Shown here: positions 21,929-32,926 of the stretch, piece by piece
How the letters are laid out: each line of letters starts with the position of its first letter
How positions within the stretch are numbered: position 1 is the stretch's first letter
Assembly (NCBI GenBank): GCA_003427395.1
Contig: BFEA01000549.1
Location: 662,380-725,888, forward strand
Reading direction: 5' to 3'
DNA length: 63,509 nucleotides
From: Chara braunii
Taxonomy: Eukaryota > Streptophyta > Charophyceae > Charales > Characeae
Position numbers and translations under genes: made by a program
The notes under the pieces: generated by a model
What the model was told of the DNA's origin: nothing
Seen by the model: the letters and a program-made list of their open reading frames with translations, nothing else
The model's database searches: none

Positions 21929-22426
21929 TCACGAATTGGCCTTAGAGCTGCTCTGTACAGGCTCAGTCAGCGGGTGGTCCATTCGCCACTGGTCCAGTCC
22001 GTGCCAGGACAGAGTCCCCGCCGTGCTAACCTCACTCTCACCACCCCGGTCCCGGTCCAGGTGCGCTTGCTCTCGCTCTGCAGTATCGGTGGAAGTCTCC
22101 ACCTCATGGTACGCGATCATTACTTGGACCTCAGTCGTGACGCCGTCCCGCCTGCATCTCCGGTTGGCTCTGTCTTTTGCTTCAGTCACGGCCGCCTGGA
22201 GTTTTTGATCCACTCTCATCTCTTCTGCCTTAGCCCCTTCCACATTTATCTTCAGCGTTGCCTCGTTACCACCATCGTTGTTCAAGATGGTCGTAATCCA
22301 GGGCCCCTCCTTGGACATTGGCCTCCAACGAGTCAGGAGGTTCCAACAGTCCGGCCTATAGCTGTGCAAGGCCATAGTTGTGCGCTTCCCAGAATAGTCG
22401 GAGCTCGATACTTGGTGCGCACACAC
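21929..22426 (-). CDS. Hypothetical ORF, hydrophilic, possible coiled coil
   Basis: This is a 165-codon open frame on the minus strand. The middle (about residues 55-95) is rich in E, K, A and D with heptad-like spacing, followed by an acidic/basic tail, which looks more protein-like than the plus-strand frame over the same bases. No family is recognised and no promoter, intron or neighbour supports it. It could be part of an unrecognised gag-like coiled-coil region, or chance. Confidence 0.25.
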   Translation of the reverse strand: MCAHQVSSSDYSGKRTTMALHSYRPDCWNLLTRWRPMSKEGPWITTILNNDGGNEATLKINVEGAKAEEMRVDQKLQAAVTEAKDRANRRCRRDGVTTEVQVMIAYHEVETSTDTAEREQAHLDRDRGGESEVSTAGTLSWHGLDQWRMDHPLTEPVQSSSKANS

Positions 22427-22876
22427 ACTGGCAGCCTATACAGACCCTCACCACGGTAGCTTGCGCGCACCTACGGTAGCCAGTAGCCAACAGTCAGCCT
22501 CCCTCACCTTTTTGTACGCTCTCCCCATACCGCGATCCGCACTTTCTAAACGAGGGACTCGAATTGCTTTTTAGAATTCAGCATTTTGGTAGTCTGTAAT
22601 TCAGAAATTAATAAAATAAGATAAGACACCAAGTGCAGAATAATAATAAGAAAAGGGAGAAGACGAGGAAGCAAGAGAAAAAGAAAAAAAAGGAGAAGGA
22701 AAAAAAGAAGAAGAGAACGAAAAAGAGGAAGAGAAGTGAAAATCAAGGGCCACAATACGTTCATGTAGAGGACAACAAAGAGGACGAACGCATACCTCGG
22801 CCCCGGTCGTGGATGTTTTGTGCGGAAGTCCATGTCAATTGCAACATAGCCACCTTGCAGTATCGACCTGCAGCAT

Positions 22877-22877
<1 letters not shown>

Positions 22878-22945
<68 letters not shown>
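22878..22945. repeat. CT microsatellite ending at an assembly gap
   Basis: An uninterrupted CT run of 68 bases runs straight into Ns. The repeat is the likely cause of the gap. Confidence 0.95.
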
Positions 22946-23219
22946 NNNNNNNNNNNNNNNNNNNNNNNNNNNNNNNNNNNNNNNNNNNNNNNNNNNNNNN
23001 NNNNNNNNNNNNNNNNNNNNNNNNNNNNNNNNNNNNNNNNNNNNNNNNNNNNNNNNNNNNNNNNNNNNNNNNNNNNNNNNNNNNNNNNNNNNNNNNNNNN
23101 NNNNNNNNNNNNNNNNNNNNNNNNNNNNNNNNNNNNNNNNNNNNNNNNNNNNNNNNNNNNNNNNNNNNNNNNNNNNNNNNNNNNNNNNNNNNNNNNNNNN
23201 NNNNNNNNNNNNNNNNNNN
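22946..23219. other. Assembly gap, 274 Ns
   Basis: A run of N from 22946 to 23219. Single Ns also occur at 40422, 57902, 58233, 58240-58241 and 58376. Confidence 1.
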
Positions 23220-23386
23220 AGAAATTGTTGTTTAACTGCTGGTACACCACTTATTTGTTCATTGACTAAGTTTAGAACGAATTCATAAATCATTTCAACA
23301 AAAGATTGCCAAGCATTGGATACTAAATGACCTCCATTCATGGTGACAAAATGAAATAAAAGCAAAACTAAACTAATAGTGAGTAG
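23220..23386 (-). pseudogene. atp6: Nuclear copy of mitochondrial atp6 (part 1)
   Basis: The minus-strand frame contains LVLLLFHFVT followed by NAWQSFVEMIYEFVLNLVNE and QISGVPAVKQQF. This is a transmembrane and matrix-loop portion of ATP synthase subunit a (Atp6) as found in green-plant mitochondria, where the NAWQS..E.IYDFVLN..NEQI block is strongly conserved. The gene normally sits in mtDNA, so a fragment amid retrotransposons is best read as a NUMT. It is cut at one end by the gap and at the other by E1. The reading frame resumes exactly at 57253-57285 when E1 and one GTAG duplication are removed. Confidence 0.85.
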
Positions 23387-24264
23387 TGCAAGGCACAAGG
23401 CCTCGATACGCCCTACTGGGCCCTATTTTCAGCACAGTTGGCTGCCCTAAGTGAAGGCAGGCTTGACCGAGGCCTACAGGCCAATTTTGGGGTCACCACA
23501 CAACTGGGGAAATTCAGGCAGTTTCGCAGCTCCAGTTGGTTGAGAGCGCCCAGGCCCAGGCTACCTCTTTCCAATCTAACTTAGGCAGGCCCTGGGCCAG
23601 ATTCACAACATGGACCGAACACAGGCCGCGGGCATGGGACTACCGGAAGTTTCTGGGCAGGGGCCCAGAACAGCCAAGCTGCACGCAAGCAGGCAGGCCC
23701 CTTCCATTTAGGAAAGTGCCTGCCCACGCATTTGGCATTCGGGCATTGGCTGCATGCTGCGCAAGAGCTGCTGCGCTAACGCTGGCCAGCGCTCACGCGC
23801 TCACGGTCGAGCTGGAAGGAGCAAGCAGCCACAGCCGAGCTGCGCTGCTGTATGCTGGATGGGGCGCATGGTGGTCCTTGGGTGCATGTGGCATCTGTGA
23901 GTTGGGGAACGAGGTTGTGAGTGATACGAGAGACATACCTGGTGCTTGGAGCGTACGACATTGTCCGAGATCTGCTCGTACTTCGGGGAGCTGTTGACAT
24001 CATCGGCGACATTGAAGATAGGCTGGCTAGATAGGATCTGCCATTTGTAGTCTCGGTGCCGAGCGCCAGATAGGATATCGACATCGGTTCTTCGTTGATG
24101 ATGATGAGACTGTTCCAGCATTGTCAATTATGAGCTTTTGCTGTGTTCTTATTTGGTGGAACTCGGGATGCAATTCTGCTATTGGTTCGAGGTCACGACT
24201 ATCTGGTCTCATGTGTATGACGCTGTTTGATTTCTGAAGTTCGCTATCGCTCATCTTCCTTGCA
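23387..24264 (+). repeat. E1 left LTR (878 bp)
   Basis: It begins TGC and ends GCA, with the PBS four bases further on. It aligns along most of its length with 36633-37524. The right copy has an extra segment of about 70 bp (near 36900-36980) and lacks about 26 bp present here at about 24209-24234. Confidence 0.9.
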
Positions 24265-24267
24265 ATT

Positions 24268-24278
24268 TGGTATCAGAG
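24268..24278 (+). promoter_or_regulatory. E1 primer-binding site, initiator Met tRNA
   Basis: TGGTATCAGAG matches the complement of the 3' end of plant tRNA-iMet, the usual primer of plant Ty1 and many Ty3 elements. It is three bases inside the left LTR end. Confidence 0.85.
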
Positions 24279-24386
24279 TTGTGGTACGGTGCGCTTAGCT
24301 GGCGCTTATCCTCTGCCTAATGCGGTACATACACGCGGTGTGTGCGGTGAGCGACCGTGTCGTGGGACGTGTGTAGTGAGGAGGGC

Positions 24387-25303
24387 GAAGATAAGAAGGC
24401 GACCCAGGTGGAGAGGGGTTCGCCACGAAGGCTATATGGTGTGATATTGGGTGTTCGCAGTGTGATGAGAACTATCCGATCAGCTTTTGATGCTGAGGTG
24501 GAACGACTGTGCAATGCTAGTTGTGCCGAAGCAGCGATTGGTCATCACAATCAACATTGGGTCATCTGGTGAGAATATTTGTGGTTGGGGGCAGCTATTT
24601 TGAGGTACGTTGCACCTAGCCTTATCTACCGTCTTCGACACTTCTTACCGTAAGGATGTGTGTTCTGTCTTGAGAGTTCTCTCATGTGAGGAGTCGTGTG
24701 CGCTCAACCTTGAGCGTCGTCAGCCTTCACGTGGAGCATCTGGAAGGAGAGGGCGGTGCTATCTGAAGGGCCTTGGACGAAGCACTGGGTCACGGTCACC
24801 ATGCCAACCCATCGGGAGTAGAGCACACATGCTTTGCTGCTTGGGTGAAGATAAGAAGGCGACCCAGGTGGAGAGGGGTTCGCCAGGAAGGCTATATGGT
24901 GTGATATTGGGTGTTCGCGGTGTGATGAGAACTATCCGATGTGCTTTTGATGCTTAGGTGGAACGGTTGTGCAATGCTGGTTGTGCCGAAGCAGCGATTG
25001 GTCATCACAATCAACATCGGGTCATCTGGTGAGAATATTTGTGGTTGGGGGCAGCTATTTTGAGGTACGTTGCACCTAACCTTATCTACCCTCTTCGACA
25101 CTTCTTACTGTGAGGATGTGTGCTCTGTCTTGAGAGTCCTCTCATGTGAGGAGTCGTGTGCGCTCAACTTTGAGAGTCGTCAGCCTTCAAGTGGAGCATC
25201 TGGAAGGAGAGGGCGGTGCTATCTAAAGGGCCCTGGACGAAGCACTGGGTCACAATCACCATGCCAACCCACTGGGAGTAGAGCACGCATGCTTTGCTGC
25301 TTT
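24387..25303 (+). repeat. 460-bp tandem duplication in E1 5' UTR
   Basis: The block beginning GAAGATAAGAAGGCGACCC at 24387 recurs at 24847, and similarity runs until the TTTGCTGCTT block at about 24840 and 25303. Copies differ by scattered substitutions only. No ORF is conserved across both copies. Confidence 0.85.
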
Positions 25304-25996
25304 GTCCTTTGTCTGCTCGCTGCGCTATAGTGGGGTTCTGAGGGGCAGGCCAGGCCTATGGGAAAGACGAGACCGGACAAGTACCGGCGGGGACCTTCTA
25401 TCGGCTGTGATCGTCGTCCTGTTTGCGACGTTAAATAATTCCTAAGGACTTCGAGGGTCGTCCATAAAAACGCCTCCTGATCAGCCAATAGGTTGGTGTA
25501 AGGCTCGCTGCACGCGAGGATAAAGATTGTGAAGGGCTGGCCAGCTCAGCGGGACTCGGGGCACAGGAGCGGGCCGTGTGCACACCTTTAGACACGCACT
25601 GTTCGGATTGCTCAGGGACGTTGACGACAAAAGACATTCAGGAAGAACTGAGGGAGGGGTAGATTCCAGGTGATAAGTTCGGGCAAGATTCCATTATGCA
25701 AACAGACCCAACAAATGATTTTATTTTTATTTTGATTAGTTAGATGTACAACCATTAACATCTGATAGACAGCATAGTTAGAACTGTTTACTGTTCATTG
25801 TGCTTTCTGTTTGAGAACTAGTCAAAGTCAAAGTAGTTTCGTTTGTAGGAATTTGAACTCACCTGTTGAACCCAAATGTATCTAATCGGACGCAGCCACC
25901 GATTAATTATTAATTATTTGAAATTGGTTTGTGCATTACGCTGCGGTAAGCATCAAAAGGGTGACTTGGTGCAGATTGTGTACAGTTATGTAGCTT

Positions 25997-27967
25997 ATGA
26001 GCGATAGGGATACCACTAGTGAGGACGACCGGATCTTGCGATCGCCTAGACGCCCGATTGCCCACGTGGCATTAAGACCCGAGGGTGATAGGTTGTTGTT
26101 CCGCCAGCAAAGGGAGAGGTAGCAGCAGCAGCGGAGAGCTAGGGCAGCAGAGGCAAGCAGGGCATTAGCAAGCGAAGCCGCAGCTTCAACAACCATGGCA
26201 ACTGCTGCTCAGCAGAGTTCCCAAGCCGACAGTTCAGGGACCGTAAGGTTAACAGTCGCGCACACCCTGAGTCAGTTCACTGGCGTTATGGCAAGCCAGC
26301 CAATAGTGTTAACTTCCGATGCGATCACCATACAGCAGGCAGCACTGCAGGAGGCACAACTACAAAAGGCTTTAGGAGAGATAAAGGCGGAGAAGGAAAG
26401 AATGATTAGAAGAAGAGCTGGGATGCAGCGGAGACAAGCGGACGTGAGTGAGTTAGAGGGAATGGACCTGACGCACATGGATGCAGATGTGAGGACGTTG
26501 CGGACAACCCTGCGAGGTGTTGTAGAGATGCAGGACCACCACACGACACTCCTTCAGGACATCCAACAGAGTCTGGCCTTGCTGGTCAGGCGAGCGCAGG
26601 CAGCACCATCATTGTCTGGGCCCGGTGCCTGGCCCGTTGTACAACCTCCTACTTATGCTCCACCGGTGACTGGGGTATCCCCATATGTCTCCCCAACATC
26701 AGTCCAAACCGTTTCCCTGGGTATGCCGTTTGCAGGAGGGTTCTCAGCAGGTCCTAGTGTACAGATTCCTGTACAGTCAGTGTATTCCCAACCTCCATTG
26801 CAGGTTGTCATAACTGGGCAGCCTGCTGTCTCGCAGCCTGCACAGCCGCAGGGTACACAGCCCCAACAGCAGATGGTGCAGCAGCCTGCTCCTCAGGGTC
26901 CACGGCCCGGAATGGTGCAGGTACCGGGACAAAGTCAGTGGGTTCCGAAGACGGCTATCGCCGCTCCTAAGCCCTTTACAGGGGACAAGAGGGGCAAAGA
27001 TCTCGACACTTGGTTGAGGTCAGTGCCATTCTACGTAAAGTGCAAACTTACCTTGCCACATGAGGAAGTGCTTGTGGCCTCCTATCTAGAGGGGAGTGCA
27101 GCAAGATGGTTGAGTGGTTTAGTGCAGTTGCAGGGGTACGGTCATGACTTTCGCGCTTGGGCGGTCACCCAGAAATTGGATGACTTCCTTAAGTTGGTGG
27201 AAGACAGGTGGCATGATCCTCAGGAGGCTCAAAAGGCCACTGATGCGATCCTGACTCTGCATAATAGGCAATTTAAGTCAGTAAGGGAGGCCACTGACGC
27301 AGTAGAGCGTCTGATCTGTGTCCGTGGGGTGTGCTATGACCCCCAGGTTCTACTCACCTCCTACCTGAGATGCTTTCATATGCCTCTCAGGAACCAGTTG
27401 GTAGGTGAGGCCAACATCAACATGCATAACTTTCCCTCGTTTAGCAAGAGGGCCCTAGACCTGGAGGCAAAGATAGGGCATGGTTAGACACCCACGACGG
27501 ATGGTAGGAAAAAGTCACTGCCTCCTAACTGGAAAGCGAAGGGATGCATAATGTTCGTCAACAACGATGGTTCTACCATCGAGTTAAATGACAACTTTCA
27601 GGCAGGAGTGGGTTCATAGGCAGGCAACGTAGAAGCTTCAGGGGGTGGAGTAGTCGTTGCCGTAGCTCAGAAAGGTAAGGCGACCGGTGGACGTCGAGGA
27701 GGTTCCAGGTCCAGGAGTCAAGTTGACCCCAACGCTCCTCCATGGGAGAAAGCGGGTCTTAGTGAGGACGTGTGGAGAGATCGGTACACGCGGAAGGCTT
27801 GTATCCGTTGTGGCCAATATGGCCATAACCAATTCAAGTGCCGCAATAAGAAGGTGACCGAGAAAATCCCGCGTACGATGGGGTAGGCGTTGGAATCCTC
27901 CGCTCCCGTTGGTGGCAATGTGGCCAGCAATTCTGGCACCACTCCGGGAAACACGTCGGGCCAGTAG
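25997..27967 (+). pseudogene. E1 gag polyprotein with in-frame TAG stops
   Basis: The longest open piece is 26195-27487 (430 codons), but the same frame opens earlier at an ATG at 25997 (MSDRDTTSEDDRIL) and is interrupted by TAG at 26120. Residues from the 26195 start: coiled coil at about 50-135, a Pro/Gln-rich linker at about 145-250, a capsid-like domain at about 255-425 (LDTWLRSVPFYV, YLEGSAARWLSGL). The frame continues past TAG at 27485 and 27617 to a zinc knuckle CIRCGQYGHNQFKC (27800-27841, C-X2-C-X4-H-X4-C), then TAG at 27884 and 27965. Gag packages element RNA. All stops are TAG, several before or within Gln-rich context, suggesting CAG decay. Confidence 0.85.
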
Positions 27968-27996
27968 GAATAGTAACTGTTCCTGCTAGGGTCGAG

Positions 27997-28610
27997 GTGG
28001 TGGACACACCCTTACCAACTCGAGAGATGGCCCAAGCTAGTGACTCCATCGTTGTCCCGCAAACACATTCAGACCCATCGAGCCTCTGTTCGAGGAATGT
28101 GTTTGAGTCCTTAGAGGAGCTAGAGGAGGAGTGGTCTAGATCAGACTCGCTAGCTTCTTGGACGACATTGGCAAAAGCCCCTAAGGGTGAGATGTTCGTC
28201 AACGAGGTAGTCATTGGCGGCCGTAAGGCCGGGGCCTATTATGACACTTGCTCGACACGGAACTTCATTAGTCGCGCGTGCGTTGAGAGGCTGCGCTTAC
28301 AGGGGCAAGTGCAGCGCCTGAGTCGACCTGTGGCGTCGACCTGTGCCAACAAACAGCGCATTGAAGTCAACGATTACGTACAGGACATTGAGTGTCTTTT
28401 CCCGTACGCGGGAGGGGAACTGAGACATCGCGTCTCGTTCCTAGTGAGTGATGATCTCCCTATGGATATCCTGTTAGGTATGTACTACCTCTCCGTTGCA
28501 CAACCCAGTTTGACTGGGACCGAAAAGTGGTCAAGCACATTTTGCCAGGAGGGGGGACCGCTAGATTACGTAAGTTTAAGGCTAATAGTCTGCTCGAGTC
28601 CAACGGATGA
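27997..28610 (+). pseudogene. E1 aspartic protease region of pol
   Basis: This frame lies in -1 relative to gag. The protease core spans about 28190-28510: VNEVVIGGRKAGAYYDTCS carries the active-site Asp at 28243, but the triplet is D-T-C rather than D-S/T-G. An ILLGM motif follows at about 28470, the family's usual ILGMDW site. A frameshift at about 28510 moves coding to the next frame (WDRKVVK), which meets a TGA at 28608 before the RT. It processes Gag-Pol when intact; the Gly to Cys change should inactivate it. Confidence 0.8.
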
Positions 28611-30012
28611 ATGTGTGCGGCCGCGTTCTATAATTACTACAAGCAAAATCCAGAGGAGGTTGTGTATCTAGTTTATGTCTCTGCAGCAGGCGAGCCGGTG
28701 AAAATGTCGTCAGAGATAGAGGGAGTAGTTGCTAAATACCCTGATCTATTTGAAGAGCCGACAGGGGTTGTCGAGAGGGAGGTCGTCCACGCAATAGAGA
28801 TTATCCCAGGGTCTAGTATCCCGAAGGGTATGATCTATCGGATGTCTCTAGGTGAGCTTGACGAGCTTCGCCGGCAGCTCAAGGAACTCATAGAGAAGGG
28901 TTGGATTCGACCGAGTGTCTCCCTTTACGGATCGCAAGTTTTATTTGTGCCAAAGAAGGGGGTTACGTTGAGGATGTGAATTGACTATAAGGGCCTCAAT
29001 GCCATCACTGTCAAGAATCGAGAGCCCCTATCGTGCATCGACGATTTGCTAGATAGAGTGCAAGGGTGTCGACACTGTCGGTACTTCAGTAAGATAGATC
29101 TGAAGTCCGGGTACCATCAGATTGCAATCCGGCCTGAGGATCAACACAAAACTGCATTTCAGACCAGTTACGGTCCGGACGAGTTTGTGGTGATGCCTTT
29201 CGGCCTTTGCAATGCTCTTGACACCTTTCAGCACGCTATGAATCGGATCTTTCAGGACTACTTGGATAAGTTTGTCATCGTGTACCTCGATGACATACTT
29301 ATTTTTAGGAGGACTGTCGAGGAGCGTGTTGCGCACTTAGACAAAGTCCTCGGTCTCCTTCGGCAACACAAGTTCAAGATCAACGGGGAGAAATGTGAGT
29401 TTGGTCGTACCCGGATCTTGTACTTGGGTCATGAGATTTTCGCGGAGGGCTTGAAGGTCGATGACGCGAAGGTGGCCAGCATTTGCGATTGACCGCGTCC
29501 TCAGTCTGTGACTGAGATGAGGTCCTTCTTAGGGATGACTGACTACTATCGCAATTTTGTGAAGAACTATAGCATAGTTGTCGCGCCTTTGACGGACCTG
29601 ACCCACCTTGACACCCCATGGGGGTGGACAGACAGGTGTGAGGCTGCTCTCAGACATTTGAAGCATGCATTGACACACCATGAGGTCTTGAAGCTTCCCG
29701 ATCTTGACAAGCCGTTTATAGGCACCACGGATGCTAGCCAATATGGCATAGGCGTCGTGCTCACGCAGCAGGAGGGGCCAAAGTTGAGGCCAGTCGAGTA
29801 CATGTACAAAAAGATGCCCTCTCAAAAGTTGGCTAAGTCCACCTATGAGAAGGAGCTCTATGCAATCTACAAGGCGCTCACCCACTGGAGGCACTATCTC
29901 CTTGGGAGGTTCTTCTATGTCAGGACTGGTCATCAGACCCTGAAGTGGATGAGGACCCAGCCTGCGCTCTCCGACGCGCTGAAACGCTGGATCGAAGTCA
30001 GTGAGCAGTATG
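28611..30012 (+). pseudogene. E1 reverse transcriptase and RNase H
   Basis: Three collinear pieces in one frame (28611-28979, 29046-29492, 29508 on) are separated by TGA at 28977 and 29490. RT motifs in order: a KGMIYRMS..ELDELRRQL lead, [19 protein letters not shown] (about 29088), [11 protein letters not shown] (about 29185) and catalytic YLDD (29283-29294). RNase H shows the first catalytic Asp in GTTDASQYGIGVVL (about 29720) and the YEKELYAIYKAL motif (about 29845). All key residues remain, so the RT died by stops rather than loss of the active site. It abuts integrase directly at about 30012, with the connection and zinc-binding part missing. Confidence 0.9.
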
Positions 30013-30825
30013 AAAGGCCTGGTGAGAGCTTGTCCATGGATTTCATGGATACGCTGGTCACCAACAAGAGTGGAATGCGCTACGTCTATGTCATTGTGGA
30101 TAGGTTTAGTAAGTACGCTAGGTTAGTTGCAATGCCTGCAACAGCTGAAACTGAGTATGTGATCAAGCTGTTCAAAGAAAACTGGGTCAGAGGTTTCGGA
30201 CTGCCTAAGTCTATAGTTAGCGACGAGGATGTGCGATTCACCAATGAACTGTGGAAAGTTGCAGCTGCAGAACAGGGCACGCAGTTGCAAATGACATCAA
30301 GCAATCACCCAGAGGCAATGGGCAGGCAGAGCGGTTGAACCGCATTGTACAACACCTGCTGAGGCATTACATCAAGCCAAATCAGGTAGAATGGGGTGAG
30401 AAACTTGCTCTCATCGCCAGCCTGTACAACAACGTTGCGCACGGTGCTACGGGAGTGAGCCCGAACAGCTTGCTACTGACTTTCAAGCCTAGACTGCCTT
30501 TGGCCTTCCTACTACCTGAGAATCAGCCATCTGATGCACCATGAACCTTAAGAGTTTGCTTATCGCTACGAGCGCCTGATGCATCAGGCTGTTGAGCGGA
30601 TGCATAAAGCGCAGGCGGCAATGATAGAGTCAGAGAACAAACAATGTCGTCCATCTGCATTCTAGGTAGGAGAAAGAGTCTGGGTTAAGTCCTCAGAACT
30701 GGGACAGGAGCACGGGATCTCCCGCAAGCTCATGCCACAGTACTTTGGACCATGGGAGGTTCTAGATGTCGTTGGGGATGAACCAGATGGCCCTTCTTAT
30801 GTTATTCGCATCCATGGTCACTTAC
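30013..30825 (+). pseudogene. E1 integrase catalytic core, frameshifted
   Basis: The core starts with ERPGESLSMDFMD, containing the first catalytic Asp, about residue 8 of the piece. The second Asp lies in KSIVSDEDVRF (about 30217). The catalytic Glu lies in GQAERLNRIVQHL (codon 30329-30331) but in another frame, so there is a frameshift at about 30310-30325. A stop at 30542 and TAG at 30664 follow. The sequence then runs to the C-terminal SH3-like part (VGERVWVKSSELG, KLMPQYFGPWEVL) and is cut by element E2 at 30826. The N-terminal HHCC zinc domain is absent. Confidence 0.85.
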
Positions 30826-32156
30826 TGTTACATGTTGCACCTGCAACAGGCTGCACGGGCCATTTTCAGGCCCGTGTCGTTTTCAGCCTGAAAGTCTGAA
30901 AACGAGGGCCTACAGGCCCTGTGTCGTTTTCAGCCTAAAAGCCTGAAAACAAGGGCGTACAGGCCCTGTGTCGTTTCAGCCTGAAAGCCTGAAAACAAGG
31001 GCCTACAAGCCCTGTATCGTGTCAGCCTAAATCAGGGTCTTTCCGGCCCCGAGTCTTTTCAGCCTGAAACTGAGGGCCATTTTCAGGCCCTCATCAGCTC
31101 GACCTGCCCTGACACTCAGGCACCAGACCAGGGTTTTAACTCAGGCCATTTTTGGCCTATTTTCAAGACAACCTTTGTTCGAGCTTCAACCTCAGGGTCT
31201 GACACGTTTTGGCGTTGGCAAGAGCAGCCTCCTGGACGGGCCAGCACTATATAAGACTGGCCCGCCCTGCAGGCTGCATGTAGTGGGGAGGTAGGGGCAC
31301 TTCACGTGCAGTTCAAGGGGCAGAAGGCAGTCAGTAGTCTTCAGGATTCGGCAGCAGCACTCTGAAGGAGCGCTGCAGGAGTAGTAGTAGCGTTAGTTGT
31401 GGTCTTTAGCGTTGGGCGCCATAGCAGCTAGGGTAGTAATAGAGAGAGAGAGAGAGATTGGGCGGAGGCCAGAGGGACTTACCTGCAGCGCCATGGCTCC
31501 AGCTCCGTCTTTGAGGTACCTGCAGCACAGCGCCATCTTCACAGGTTAGTACCTGGCGCATGAGAGAGAGAGTTCTTGTTCTTCCTCTTCTCAGTCCACC
31601 ATCTCCCTCTCACCCTCTCGCTACCTGACTTCACTGCATCAGCAGACTACGAGAAAAAGGGAGAGCTTGGTGACATTTTGGATCCACACTCGACATTTGG
31701 ACTTCAGACATTTTGACGAGGGATTATTTGGGAATTGTGACACAGACTTGGTGTTGACGACATTCCCATCTCTCCCCCTCTTCTTCGTCTAATCCCCTCC
31801 TCTTCGTCTGTGCATGATCAGGGCCTGGCGCTCTTCTTCCTGTGTATAGCGCCAGGTCTCTTCACACCTTGTGATGAGAATGATGTATGTTTAATCTGCG
31901 TCGCAACATTGAATGGGCTAGTCATTGATATTCTAGCATTCTGCTACGCTATCTGGCAGTACGTGATATAGGTCAGTCCCGGTCAGGTTAGGACTTGTAT
32001 TTAAGTCTTCCACTGCGCCGAAAAGCACCGTTTTGTATGTATCGGAATGCACATTGCTTGTTGAGATTTCACGTGCACTGCATTGTCCATTCAATCCTTT
32101 TCGTCACATTGCGGATCCTCGGTTTGTATGTACATCGCCCAACTGGGCATGTAACA
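30826..32156 (+). repeat. E2 left LTR (1331 bp)
   Basis: It starts TGTTACATGTTGCACCTGC. Near the start, about three units of roughly 58 bp contain TTTTCAGCCTGAAAGCCTGAAAA, which fold back on themselves. A TATA box lies at 31248-31255. A GA run follows at about 31440. Confidence 0.92.
31248..31255 (+). promoter_or_regulatory. TATA box of E2 left LTR
   Basis: TATATAAG sits in CCAGCACTATATAAGACTGG, conserved at 34988-34995 in the right LTR. Confidence 0.65.
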
Positions 32157-32158
32157 GT

Positions 32159-32170
32159 TGGTATCGAAAC
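32159..32170 (+). promoter_or_regulatory. E2 primer-binding site, diverged iMet type
   Basis: TGGTATCGAAAC follows the left LTR end by two bases. The first seven bases match the iMet-tRNA PBS (TGGTATCAGAGC); the rest has drifted. Confidence 0.55.
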
Positions 32171-32926
32171 ACCGCACGTGAATCAGGACAACCTGATCTG
32201 ACACGTGTGGGGGGACTAGGTAGCCGATTAGTCTTGATTGATTGATTAGAACACACAAGTTAGCCCCCAAAATCACGATTTTGACTTCACTGCCGAAAAT
32301 CGATTTGTTTTTTCTTTTCTTGGATTTTGTTTTCCCGTTATATCTGTTGTAGAAAATCGCAATAGCGCAACATCTGAAATTTCCGTTTTCGTTTTCTTTT
32401 GAAAATCTGAAATTTCGTTGTTGGAAATCCGGAATATCTTTTTCTCAAAAATTTCGATCTCCTTTTGCAATTTCCCATTATTTGGAAATTCGGAATTATT
32501 TTTTTTCGAAATTCGTTTTTCTGAAAACGGTACGGGAAATCCCTCTTGCAGTACCATTTTCCAAACTGCGAATACTCTCATCCGAGTAAGTCCGAATACT
32601 TGTTATTTCTTTTCGGAATTTTTTTTTATTCGCAGTTTATGATTTTCACTACCTAATAATCATTGGCAGTCTAAAGTTCGAAAAAAAATTCTCATTGATA
32701 ATTTCGCACTTCAAGGGAGGTGGGAGACCTACTGAACTTGCAAAACTCGGGATTTTTATTTTCTCGAATTTTTTTTTTTTGCAAAGTTCAAACTTTTCTT
32801 TTTTGATTAGTGGCTCCTTATCTGGGCAATTTATCCCACCCACCCCTCCCCACCTATGTTGTTGCCCCGTCTGGTCTTACCTTTTCTATCTGTCTCCGGG
32901 TACCCCCTGCGGCGGCATTGGTGAGT

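Noticed and set aside
21908-22459. 183-codon plus-strand ORF
   Set aside because: It lies opposite a more protein-like minus-strand frame and its composition (Ser, Arg, Leu, Pro) is that of a shadow frame.
22546-23398. Long ORFs spanning the N gap on both strands
   Set aside because: They are open only because Ns hide stops and CT repeats encode Ser-Leu or Arg-Glu runs. Only the atp6 end (23220-23386, minus) is meaningful.
32158-32240. Possible tRNA gene around the E2 PBS
   Set aside because: Only the short PBS-type match is present; no cloverleaf, A-box or B-box of a full tRNA.
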